This document shows, piece after piece, positions 33,339 to 40,947 of a stretch of 64,000 nucleotides of DNA (its first letter is position 1; every line of letters begins with the position of its first letter). The notes beneath the pieces were generated by a model, which had not been told where the DNA came from, did no database searches, and saw only the letters and a program-made list of their open reading frames with translations. The DNA lies in contig WHSR01000012.1 of assembly GCA_009379995.1 (NCBI GenBank), forward strand, positions 1 through 64,000, in the 5' to 3' direction. Made by a program: the position numbers and the translations under genes. The stretch comes from Streptosporangiales bacterium (GTDB taxonomy: Bacteria; Actinomycetota; Actinomycetes; Streptosporangiales; WHSR01).

Positions 33339-34343
33339 TCAGGCGGAACCGGACCGGTAGACGTCCTCGAGTAGGGACGTCGGCGGCGCGGGCGGGAGGG
33401 ACTCGGCCCACTCCACCGCCCGTTCGACGGCGGTGCTCGCCTCCCGCTCGATCCGGTCCAGCTCGGCGACGTCCACAGCGAAGCCGGCTTCCAGCCGTTC
33501 CTGGAATCGGGCCACCGGATCGCGCGCCTGCCAGCTCGCCACCTCGTCACGGCTTCGGTACCGCTGCGGATCACCCTCGAAGTGACCGCGCCATCGGTAG
33601 GTCTCGAACTCCAGCAACGTGGGCCCGCCGCCGTCGCGCGCCCGGCCGACCGCCTTGCGCGCCGCCGAGGCGACGGCCAGCACGTCGTTGCCGTCGAGCG
33701 TCGCCGCGGGGATACCGTACGGCGCACCGAAGTCGGCGACGTGCTTCGCGCTGAGGTGCATCGACACGTGGCTCAGCTCGGCGTACCTGTTGTTCTCGCA
33801 GACGAAGACCACGGGCAGCGACCAGAGCGCGGCGAGGTTCAGCGACTCGTGGAAGACGCCCTCGCCGACCGCGCCTTCCCCGAAGAACGCGACAGCCACC
33901 CGCCGCTCGCCCCTCACCTTGGCGCTGTAGGCGGCACCTACCGCCATCGGGAGGCCGGCTCCGACGATCGCGTGCGCCCCGAGGATCCCCGCGTCGGCGT
34001 CCATGATGTGCATCGAGCCGGAGCGGCCCTTGCAGTAACCCTCGCCGCGCCCGAACAGCTCGGCCATCATCCGGTCGACGCTGCCGCCCTTCGCGATGCA
34101 GTGGCCGTGACCCCGGTGCGTGGTGGTGATGCCGTCCTCCGGGCCCAGGGCGCTGCAGACCCCGGCGGCGACGCCCTCCTGCCCGATCGAGAGATGGAGG
34201 AACCCGGGCAGCCGCCCGCCGGCCAGCAGGTCCGCCGCTGCTGACTCGAAGCTCCGGATCGTCAGCATCACCCGGTAGATATCGAGTGCCTGCTCCGACG
34301 AGATCTCGCCGTCCGAGCTTGCGAACCATTCGGTCATCGGCAT
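33339..34343 (-). CDS. 2-oxoacid dehydrogenase E1 component, alpha subunit
   Basis: A 334-residue thiamine-diphosphate enzyme subunit with HRGHGHCIAKG, GRSGSMHIMD and the cofactor motif GEGAVGEGVFHESLNLAALW ending in VCENN. The phrase GSMHIMDADAGILGAHAIVG resembles acetoin-dehydrogenase and branched-chain types as much as pyruvate dehydrogenase. ATG 34343 or ATG 34337 can start it. Nine bases separate it from the acyl-CoA dehydrogenase gene upstream. Confidence 0.94.
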   Translation of the reverse strand: MPMTEWFASSDGEISSEQALDIYRVMLTIRSFESAAADLLAGGRLPGFLHLSIGQEGVAAGVCSALGPEDGITTTHRGHGHCIAKGGSVDRMMAELFGRGEGYCKGRSGSMHIMDADAGILGAHAIVGAGLPMAVGAAYSAKVRGERRVAVAFFGEGAVGEGVFHESLNLAALWSLPVVFVCENNRYAELSHVSMHLSAKHVADFGAPYGIPAATLDGNDVLAVASAARKAVGRARDGGGPTLLEFETYRWRGHFEGDPQRYRSRDEVASWQARDPVARFQERLEAGFAVDVAELDRIEREASTAVERAVEWAESLPPAPPTSLLEDVYRSGSA

Positions 34344-34352
34344 CCCCCGGGC

Positions 34353-35498
34353 TCACGAGTCCGCCGACAGGCCGAGCATCTGCCTGGCGATCATCCATCT
34401 GTGGATCTCCGACGTACCATGGCCGATGCGCCACACTCGGACCTGACGGTAGAAGCTTTGGATCGGGAGTTCCCTGCTATAGCCGAGCCCTCCGAAGATC
34501 TGCAGACAGCGGTCGGTCACCCGCTGCGCCATCTCCGTGGCGTACAGCTTGGCGACGAACGCCTCGTGCCGGGTGGCGAGCTTCTGATCCACCATCCACG
34601 CCGCGCGGTACACGAGCAGACGGGCGGCGTCGAGCTCCACCTGGGAGTCGGCCAGCATCCACTGCACACCCTGGCGGGTGCCGATCGGCTTGCCCCAGGT
34701 CTCTCGCTGCTTCGCCCACTCGACGGCGAGGTCGAGGGACCGCGCCGCGACACCGAGCTGGTAGGCGGCGATGCGCAGCCGGCCGTGGCTGAGTTGGTGG
34801 TTCGCGATGGCCCACCCACCGCCGGGCTCGCCGAGCCGGTTCGCGTCCGGCACGACGCAGTCCTGGAAGGAGAGCTCGTACGGCGTCCACGCGTCACCCA
34901 TGGTCGGGATGGGGCGCGACACCTCGAAGCCTGGGGTCCCCTTGTCCACGAGGAAGCAGGTGACGCCGCGCGCCTTCTGGGACGGGTCGGTGGTCGCGAA
35001 GAGGATCAGGAAGTCGGCGCGATCGACGTGGGAGATGAACGTCTTCCGCCCGTTGATGACCCACTTGTCGCCGTTCCGCTCCGCCCGGGTACGGATGCCG
35101 GCGAAGTCAGAGCCGGTGTCCGGCTCGGTGAACGCGTAGCAGGACCGCCGCTCCCCGCGGATGACGGGGAAGAAGAAGCGTTCCTTCTGCTCGTCGTTGC
35201 AGAGGTAGAGCGCGGGCTCGGGGCTGCCGCCGAACTCGAACATCGCCGGGTGCTTGTACAGCTCCTCGGCGATCAGGCACATGGCCAGCTCGCCGAGGCC
35301 CTCGCCTCCGTACGCCTCGGGTACGTCAAGCGCCCAGAAGCCCAGCTCGCGGGCGCGCTCCTCCAGTGCCAGCCGGGTCTTCACGTCCCAGTCACCGTTG
35401 ATCAGGAACTCGTGCTCCAGCGGTGCCAGCTCCCGCTCGCGGAACTGACGAACCGCGTCGACGAGCATGCGAAGTTCCTCGGGAACAGCGAAATCCAC
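34353..35498 (-). CDS. Acyl-CoA dehydrogenase
   Basis: A 381-residue flavoprotein of the ACAD family: YAFTEPDTGSDFAGIRTRAE (substrate and FAD loop), WVINGRKTFISHVDRADF, and the C-terminal helix LQIFGGLGYSRELPIQSFYR. The usual IYEGTSEI near the end is RIGHGTSEI, so the catalytic base may lie at another position, as in some family branches. It would desaturate an acyl-CoA and pass electrons to ETF. GTG 35498 has GGAGG seven bases upstream, and operator site 2 sits 15-36 bases upstream of the start. Confidence 0.94.
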   Translation of the reverse strand: MDFAVPEELRMLVDAVRQFRERELAPLEHEFLINGDWDVKTRLALEERARELGFWALDVPEAYGGEGLGELAMCLIAEELYKHPAMFEFGGSPEPALYLCNDEQKERFFFPVIRGERRSCYAFTEPDTGSDFAGIRTRAERNGDKWVINGRKTFISHVDRADFLILFATTDPSQKARGVTCFLVDKGTPGFEVSRPIPTMGDAWTPYELSFQDCVVPDANRLGEPGGGWAIANHQLSHGRLRIAAYQLGVAARSLDLAVEWAKQRETWGKPIGTRQGVQWMLADSQVELDAARLLVYRAAWMVDQKLATRHEAFVAKLYATEMAQRVTDRCLQIFGGLGYSRELPIQSFYRQVRVWRIGHGTSEIHRWMIARQMLGLSADS

Positions 35499-35512
35499 GA
35501 ACCCCTCCGCCG

Positions 35513-35534
35513 TTGGACCGACTGGTCGGTCGAT
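35513..35534. promoter_or_regulatory. TetR-type operator, ACCGNNCGGT family (site 2)
   Basis: TTGGACC is followed by the near-palindrome ACCGACTGGTCGGT (35517-35530). The site is between the divergent acyl-CoA dehydrogenase (start 35498) and MBL-hydrolase (start 35579) genes, where one bound repressor could shut off both promoters. It matches site 1 at 18 of 22 positions. Confidence 0.65.
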
Positions 35535-35578
35535 ATGCTAGTCGCCGGTTCCCTGGCCTGCAAGGAGGTAGCTGCTAC

Positions 35579-36616
35579 GTGATCGCGGTCGAGCATGACC
35601 CCGGTTCGGACTGGACAGAGCCGGGTGTGTTCCGTGTCCTGCCGGGTGTGTACCGGATCCCACTGCCGCTGCCCCAAGACGGTCTGCGCGCAGTGAACGT
35701 GTACGCGATCGAGCACGAGGGAGGGCTGGTCCTGGTCGATGGCGGGTGGGCCGTTGAGCAGGCGCGCGACCGCCTGCAGCACATGCTCGCCGCCCTCGGC
35801 AGCGGCCTCGGTGACGTGAGCCGATTCCTCGTCACCCACGTCCACCGGGATCACTACACCCAGGCGGTCACACTACGGCGGGAGTTCGGCGGCCGAGTGA
35901 GCCTGGGACGGGGCGAGGAGCCGTCGCTTCGGGCGGCCGCCGACCCGACGAGGCGCCGCTGGGGCGCCCACGTCGACCGGCTGCGCGGCTGCGGCGCCTC
36001 TCCAGTGGTCGAGCGGCTTCTGGCCGCCTACCCCGACGAGGGGGCCGACGTCTCCGTCTGGGAGGCGCCCGACGACTGGATCGACGACGGCTCCGACATC
36101 GTCCTGGAGACCCGCACCCTGCGTGCCCTTTCCACGCCCGGCCACACCCGCGGTCATCTGGTGTTCGTCGACCGGGAGGCGGGCGCCGTGTTCGCCGGCG
36201 ACCACGTGCTTCCGCACATCACGCCGTCGATAGCCTTCGAGGCGGAACCCCCGGAGCTGCCGCTGCGCGGCTATCTCGAGTCGCTGCGCCTGATGCGCAC
36301 CCTTCCCGACATGCTGCTGCTGCCTGCGCACGGTCCGGTCGCCGACAGCGTGCACGCCCGGGTCGACGAGCTGCTCGCCCACCACGACGCCCGCCTCGAG
36401 GCCGCGGCGGGCACCGTCGAGGCAGGGGCGACCACCGCGTACGAGGCGGGGCGCATGCTGACCTGGACCCGCCGCAACCGCGTCTTCGACGACCTCGACC
36501 CGTTCAACCAGATGCTGGCAGTCCTGGAGACCGCCGTACACCTCGATCTCCTGTGCGCCCAGGGGAGGCTACGCAGCTCGGCGGCCGACGGCGTCACCCA
36601 GTACGCGCCCGGCTAA
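35579..36616 (+). CDS. MBL-fold hydrolase
   Basis: A 345-residue metallo-beta-lactamase-fold protein with the complete metal set: HVHRDH (near residue 85), STPGHTRGHL, FAGDHVL and LLPAHGP. Relatives hydrolyse thioesters (glyoxalase II-like) or lactones. In this setting a CoA thioester or lactone is a reasonable substrate, but that is inference. GTG 35579 with AAGGAGG ten bases upstream is preferred; the longer frame from 35423 would cross the operator. It is a single-gene unit ended by the hairpin at 36617. Confidence 0.9.
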   Translation: MIAVEHDPGSDWTEPGVFRVLPGVYRIPLPLPQDGLRAVNVYAIEHEGGLVLVDGGWAVEQARDRLQHMLAALGSGLGDVSRFLVTHVHRDHYTQAVTLRREFGGRVSLGRGEEPSLRAAADPTRRRWGAHVDRLRGCGASPVVERLLAAYPDEGADVSVWEAPDDWIDDGSDIVLETRTLRALSTPGHTRGHLVFVDREAGAVFAGDHVLPHITPSIAFEAEPPELPLRGYLESLRLMRTLPDMLLLPAHGPVADSVHARVDELLAHHDARLEAAAGTVEAGATTAYEAGRMLTWTRRNRVFDDLDPFNQMLAVLETAVHLDLLCAQGRLRSSAADGVTQYAPG

Positions 36617-36634
36617 CCCCCCCTACGGGGGGGG
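36617..36634. terminator. G/C-run hairpin between convergent genes
   Basis: Seven C (36617-36623), a TAC loop and eight G (36627-36634) form a simple hairpin directly after the MBL-hydrolase stop and ten bases before the stop of the convergent kinase-like gene. It probably ends transcription in both directions. No T-run is present. Confidence 0.5.
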
Positions 36635-36643
36635 CGGGCCGCC

Positions 36644-37684
36644 TCACCAACCCATGAGGGAGGTGAGTTCCTGCCGCAGGCCGGGGATCGCGAATCGGTT
36701 CCAGGCCATCCGGATGTCGGAAGTCCGCCCCTCCTCGTACATCCGGACTCCCGTGCACAGGATGGTGATGAGCATGAGCGCGCCGAGCGCGGCGTAGGTG
36801 TCCACCGCCTCTCGGTCGACGGCGCGCCCGCTCAGCCGTTCGTATCGGGCGTAGAACCACTCCCGGTCGGCGACGGCATCCAGCAGCAGGGAGCCGCCGC
36901 CGGCGAACCTGCCGGCGACGTACCGCAGCGACGTGTAGCCCAGGTCGAAGTGGGGGTCGCCGACGTAGGCCAGCTCCCAGTCCATGACCGCGCTGACCTG
37001 GTCGCGGTGCAGCAGCATGTTGCCGATCCGGTAGTCGCCGTGCACCAGCGTCGGCGGGACCGGCGGGGGCCGCCGCGACGCCACCCAGGCGAACGCCTCC
37101 TCCACGATGGGGTCGTCGACCAGGCGCATCTCCTCGTACGTCTCGCGCCAGCGACCGACCACGTCGTCGAACGACCGGGGCGGGCCGAGGAACGTCAGCC
37201 CATCGGGGTCGACCTCGTGGATGTCGGCCAGGATGCGCGCCAGCTCCCCGGCGAGGACACGGCCGTCGTACCAGTCCGCCTCGAGCCTCTCCCGGTCCCG
37301 CCGGCGCCATACGTTGGGCGCCTCCCCGGGCTTCCAGCCCATGACGAAGAACGGACCGCCGAACGGGTTGTCCGCCGACCCCGAGCAGCCGTACACCGGG
37401 GGGATGGGCACCTTGCTGTCCTGGAGCGCCCGGTACGTCTTGTACTCCGTGACCAGATCCGAGTCCAGCAGCCCACCGGGCGGCTTCACCCGGACGACGT
37501 AGGCCCGGCCCTCGCGCGGCTCACCGCGGGAGAGCACGTACGTGTGCCGCGACCAGCCACCCTCGAGCTGGGTGAGCCGGGGCTCCTCGCCCGGTCCGTC
37601 GAGCTCACCCGCCTCGCGGAGGATCGACAGGACGGCCTCGATCCGGCCGCCCTCCTCCGCGCCGGCTCCGGGTGACGTACCCAT
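36644..37684 (-). CDS. APH-like phosphotransferase
   Basis: A 346-residue kinase-fold protein with the aminoglycoside-phosphotransferase motifs LVHGDYRIGNMLL (catalytic Asp) and VMDWELAYVGDPHFDLGY (metal-binding Asp). Proteins of this subgroup accompany acyl-CoA dehydrogenase and ligase genes in actinobacteria and are not resistance enzymes; the phosphorylated substrate is unknown, and a hydroxyacyl compound is possible. Its start abuts the stop of the DUF7064-like gene (TAG ATG). It is the last gene of a four-gene minus-strand unit. Confidence 0.88.
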   Translation of the reverse strand: MGTSPGAGAEEGGRIEAVLSILREAGELDGPGEEPRLTQLEGGWSRHTYVLSRGEPREGRAYVVRVKPPGGLLDSDLVTEYKTYRALQDSKVPIPPVYGCSGSADNPFGGPFFVMGWKPGEAPNVWRRRDRERLEADWYDGRVLAGELARILADIHEVDPDGLTFLGPPRSFDDVVGRWRETYEEMRLVDDPIVEEAFAWVASRRPPPVPPTLVHGDYRIGNMLLHRDQVSAVMDWELAYVGDPHFDLGYTSLRYVAGRFAGGGSLLLDAVADREWFYARYERLSGRAVDREAVDTYAALGALMLITILCTGVRMYEEGRTSDIRMAWNRFAIPGLRQELTSLMGW

Positions 37685-38683
37685 CTACGGCTGCCGCTCC
37701 CGGACCAGGTTCTCGAACTCGACGTTGGCCCATCCCGCCGAGCCATCGTCGTACGTGCACTCGAGCAGCGCCCGGTCGTTCCAGGACACCAGGCGCTCCG
37801 AGTCGTCGCCGCGGGCGAAGAGGACGGGGAGCACCCGCACGACGCGGCCGGAGAAGCCGACGCGCCCGCCGTCGGACTCGACCTCCGCGCGGAGCGCGCC
37901 GGGCCGCGGTTTGCGCTCGCGGGGCTGCGTCTCAACGGTCTCGCGGTAGCCGGTCAGCGCGGCGGTACCCCCCGCGGCGTAGACGGCCCCGTCGTCGACC
38001 CACCGATCGGGTTGCAGGCTGGCGCGCCACAGCGCGACCTCCGGGGCCGCCGACTCGGTGAGCAGGTCGAGCCACCGCCAGGCGTACGGCTTGAACCAGT
38101 CCCGCACGCCCCAGGAGTGGTCCTTCGCGCCCCGCCCGTCGATCGCGTACTCGCGGCCGTCGATCGCGAGCGTTCCCCGCACCGCGCCGATCTCGTCCAC
38201 GTGGCCGGTGAAGAGCTCTTGCCACTCCGGTCTCTCCCGGTAGAGGTAGGGAGGGTACGACGGAGCGAAGGTGAGGTCGAAGTCCACCCTGGCCTTCGGT
38301 GTCTCGGACTTCGCGGCCGGGCCGAGCGCCGCGTGGTCGCACTCCACGCCGATCCCGCCCACGTTGAGGGGGCCAGAGAAGGCCACCCGCCACCGGCCGA
38401 ACGGTTCCTCGGCGCGGTAGGTGAGTCCGGCGGCGGCGTAGGCGTCGTCGTGCACCTCGAACATGTCGAACTCGGACGCGACCAGCGTCGGGATGTCCGG
38501 CCCCCAGATGACGTTGATGGAGCCTGTGCGGCCGGACGCGGGCCGTCTTCCGATCGAGGAGAACCCCCCGATCCCGTGCCGGGTGTCGAAGAAGGAGAAG
38601 TAGTAGCTCTCCCGCCACCGGCGGTCGTCGACCGGCTCGTGCACGCGGTCGTGCCGCAGGACTTCGTCGCTGAGACTGGTCAA
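37685..38683 (-). CDS. DUF7064/DUF7065-like beta-barrel protein
   Basis: A 332-residue soluble protein with RWRESYYFSFFDTRHGIGG, a mid-part GRGAKDHSWGVRDW and many beta-strand-forming stretches. It matches my memory of the DUF7064/DUF7065 pair, a lipocalin-like (AttH/CrtC-related) fold. No catalytic role is known to me. The conserved GxKDHSWG motif suggests a ligand or active site. The TTG start overlaps the previous stop by four bases (TTGA). Confidence 0.7.
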   Translation of the reverse strand: MTSLSDEVLRHDRVHEPVDDRRWRESYYFSFFDTRHGIGGFSSIGRRPASGRTGSINVIWGPDIPTLVASEFDMFEVHDDAYAAAGLTYRAEEPFGRWRVAFSGPLNVGGIGVECDHAALGPAAKSETPKARVDFDLTFAPSYPPYLYRERPEWQELFTGHVDEIGAVRGTLAIDGREYAIDGRGAKDHSWGVRDWFKPYAWRWLDLLTESAAPEVALWRASLQPDRWVDDGAVYAAGGTAALTGYRETVETQPRERKPRPGALRAEVESDGGRVGFSGRVVRVLPVLFARGDDSERLVSWNDRALLECTYDDGSAGWANVEFENLVRERQP

Positions 38684-39135
38684 CGGGTTTCCTTTCTCGA
38701 TGACTGGGCGGCCGCGTCGGCCAGGAAGGCCACCTCACGGTCGGCGAGCTCACGAAGCAGCCCGTGCAGCCGCTCCCGGAGATCGGCGGAGGCCCCGTGC
38801 TCGGCGCTCGCGATACGGCGGAGCAGATCGACGAGGATGCCGCCCAGCGCGGCAGTGTCGCCGTCCGCGTTCCGCACCTCCTCGGCGGCGCGCCGGAACG
38901 TCCCCGCGCATTCCTCGCCGCCGGCCCGCTCGAGCTCCTCGACCAGTTTGGCCTCGAACTCGGCGACCACCGCCGGGCCGTGCGCGAGCTCCGCCGCCAG
39001 GAACTTCCCGATGCTGCTGGCCGACATGAGCTGCGCGGCCTGGAACGGCTGGAGCGGCCGCTGCCACCCAGCGCTTTCCAGCAGCAGCGCGCTGAGCATG
39101 GCCACCAGCCGGTCAGGGGTCAGCGGGTTGAACAC
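38680..39135 (-). CDS. Small helical protein, possibly DUF6285-like
   Basis: A 151-residue, all-helical, acidic protein without membrane segments: TPDRLVAMLSALLLESAGW, then SIGKFLAAELAHGPAVVAEFEAKLVEEL. The middle helix resembles DUF6285 proteins, which are also found next to APH-like kinases and acyl-CoA genes, but the match is weak. It may be a partner or stability factor of the kinase. It overlaps the DUF7064-like gene by four bases and follows the ligase by 13. Confidence 0.65.
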   Translation of the reverse strand: MFNPLTPDRLVAMLSALLLESAGWQRPLQPFQAAQLMSASSIGKFLAAELAHGPAVVAEFEAKLVEELERAGGEECAGTFRRAAEEVRNADGDTAALGGILVDLLRRIASAEHGASADLRERLHGLLRELADREVAFLADAAAQSSRKETR

Positions 39136-39148
39136 CTGGCGACCCCCA

Positions 39149-40786
39149 TCACCCCGAACCCGCGCCTGCGAAGAGTTCCCGCAGCTCGTACTTCTTGACC
39201 TTGCCGGAGATCGTCCGGGGAAACTCGTCGATGGTCTTGACGACCGAGGGCTTCTTGAAGCTGGCCAGCCGTTCCCGGCAGTAGGCGATGAGCTCGCGGG
39301 CGATTTCCTCCTCGCCGGTGGCGGTGCCGGGGGACGGCTGGACCACCGCGCAGACGGTCTCCCCCCACTTCTCGTCCGGCAGGCCGATCACCGCCACGTC
39401 GTGCACGAACGGGTGCTCGCGAAGCACGTGCTCGACGTCGGTCGGATAGATGTTCATCCCGCCGCTGATGATCATCTCCTTCTTCCGGCCGGCGACGAAC
39501 AGAAAACCGTCCTCGTCGAGGTACCCGAGATCGCCGGTGAACAGCCAGCCGTCGCGCACCGCCTCGGCGGTGGCCTGCGGGTTGTCCCAGTACCCGGCGG
39601 TCACCGAGGGTCCCTTGACGATGATCTCGCCGGTCTCGTGTGGCGGCAGCGGTTCGCCACCCTCGTCGACGACACGGATCTCGTTGTGCATCGAGGCCTT
39701 TCCGGCCGAACCGATCTTCGAGACCGCGTACTCCGGTGGCACGAACGTTACGGTTCCGCCACCCTCGGTAAGGCCGTAGACCTGGACGAAGTTGGTATTC
39801 GGAAAGGCCTTCTGGGCACGTTCGATGATTTCCTGGGACAGCGGCGCGCCGCCGCACATAATCATTTCCAGCGAGCCCGTGTCAATATCGGCGAGGTCGG
39901 GTACCCGAAGCACGTCGTAGAGCATTGTGGGGACCCACAGAACGTGGCTGATGCGATGGGACTCGATATAGGTGACGGCCTCCCGGGCGTCGAATCCGCC
40001 GGACCGCCGGATGTGTACGGTTCCACCCTGATGGAGAATCGGCCAGGTGAAATCGTGCCGACCTCCGATGTAGTTCAGATCGAGTGCGACATAGGTCGAG
40101 TGATCCGGCCGCAGGCCGTAGTCCATCACCTGCTCGATCGAGTTCCACAGTACGGTTCCGTGGGTCCAGACCGCGCCCTTGGGTACGCCAGTGGTGCCCG
40201 AGGTGTAGATGATCTCGTGCGGCTCGTCGAGCTCCGCGGCGACCGGAGACGGCGTACCAGGCGCCGAGGCGCACAGCTCGGCGTACCCGAGGTCGGCTGG
40301 CCCGTCGGCCGGCCCGGAGGCCTCCGCCGCCTCGCCCAACGCCACGACGAGCCGCAGGTCCGGCAGTTCCCCGGCCTTCCGGGCGGCGACGATCTCGGGA
40401 ACGAAAGAAGCCTCGGCGAAGACGACCTTCGTCTGCGATCGGCGGAGCAGATTCACCCGTTCGGCGGGGCTCAATCGCCAGCTCAAGGGCACCATAATGG
40501 CACCGGCGCCGGCGATACCCAACTCGATCTCCAGATACTGCAGACAGTTCCGGGTCGTGATGGCCACCCGCTCGAGCCGTTGCACCCCACATTCCCGCAA
40601 CGCGTTGGCCACGCGTCGATGCAAGTCACGGAACTCGGCGTAGGTCCGCGCTTCCCCCTCGCACACAATCGCGGTTTTTTCGGGGTTCACACCGGCTCGT
40701 TCAACCAGGTAGGTCAGGTTGAGTGACGACCACCTGGGTGCCTGACTCGGCCTTTCCTCCCCGATTGAGGCATGCCTGTCCCACAC
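39149..40786 (-). CDS. Acyl-CoA ligase
   Basis: An AMP-forming ligase of about 545 residues with TSGTTGVPKGAVWTH, VYGLTEGGGTV, FTGDLGYLDEDGFLFVAGRKKEM and the catalytic lysine in TISGKVKKYEL. GTG 40786 has GGAGG five bases upstream and is preferred to ATG 40834, whose extra 16 residues match nothing. It heads the unit with the small helical, DUF7064-like and APH-like genes, and is divergent from the acyl-CoA carboxylase operon; operator site 3 lies in the shared promoter region. Confidence 0.92.
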   Translation of the reverse strand: MWDRHASIGEERPSQAPRWSSLNLTYLVERAGVNPEKTAIVCEGEARTYAEFRDLHRRVANALRECGVQRLERVAITTRNCLQYLEIELGIAGAGAIMVPLSWRLSPAERVNLLRRSQTKVVFAEASFVPEIVAARKAGELPDLRLVVALGEAAEASGPADGPADLGYAELCASAPGTPSPVAAELDEPHEIIYTSGTTGVPKGAVWTHGTVLWNSIEQVMDYGLRPDHSTYVALDLNYIGGRHDFTWPILHQGGTVHIRRSGGFDAREAVTYIESHRISHVLWVPTMLYDVLRVPDLADIDTGSLEMIMCGGAPLSQEIIERAQKAFPNTNFVQVYGLTEGGGTVTFVPPEYAVSKIGSAGKASMHNEIRVVDEGGEPLPPHETGEIIVKGPSVTAGYWDNPQATAEAVRDGWLFTGDLGYLDEDGFLFVAGRKKEMIISGGMNIYPTDVEHVLREHPFVHDVAVIGLPDEKWGETVCAVVQPSPGTATGEEEIARELIAYCRERLASFKKPSVVKTIDEFPRTISGKVKKYELRELFAGAGSG

Positions 40787-40844
40787 GAAGTCCTCCACGG
40801 CGTTGCACCCTTGGAGGGTTACCGGATCACCCATCTATGCGAGC

Positions 40845-40862
40845 TTGTACCGTTCGGTCTAA
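40845..40862. promoter_or_regulatory. TetR-type operator, ACCGNNCGGT family (site 3)
   Basis: TTGTACCGTTCGGTCTAA contains the exact palindromic core ACCG-TT-CGGT (40849-40858) within partly symmetrical TTG...AA flanks. It lies 59 bases upstream of the ligase start at 40786 and 86 bases upstream of the carboxylase start at 40948, in a divergent promoter region. Confidence 0.6.
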
Positions 40863-40947
40863 GCTGGTATCCAACCTAGCCGAACACGTGGACGGCGACA
40901 AGGTTCTTTTGGCCTTTGCGCTCGCCCGCTCGCCGGAGGGAGGGACG

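Noticed and set aside
36617-36634. G/C run as a phase-variable homopolymer tract
   Set aside because: It lies outside coding sequence between convergent stops and is better explained as a terminator hairpin.
36644-37684. Aminoglycoside resistance gene
   Set aside because: The kinase has APH-fold motifs, but its neighbours and length match the catabolic APH-like subgroup, and no antibiotic gene cluster surrounds it.
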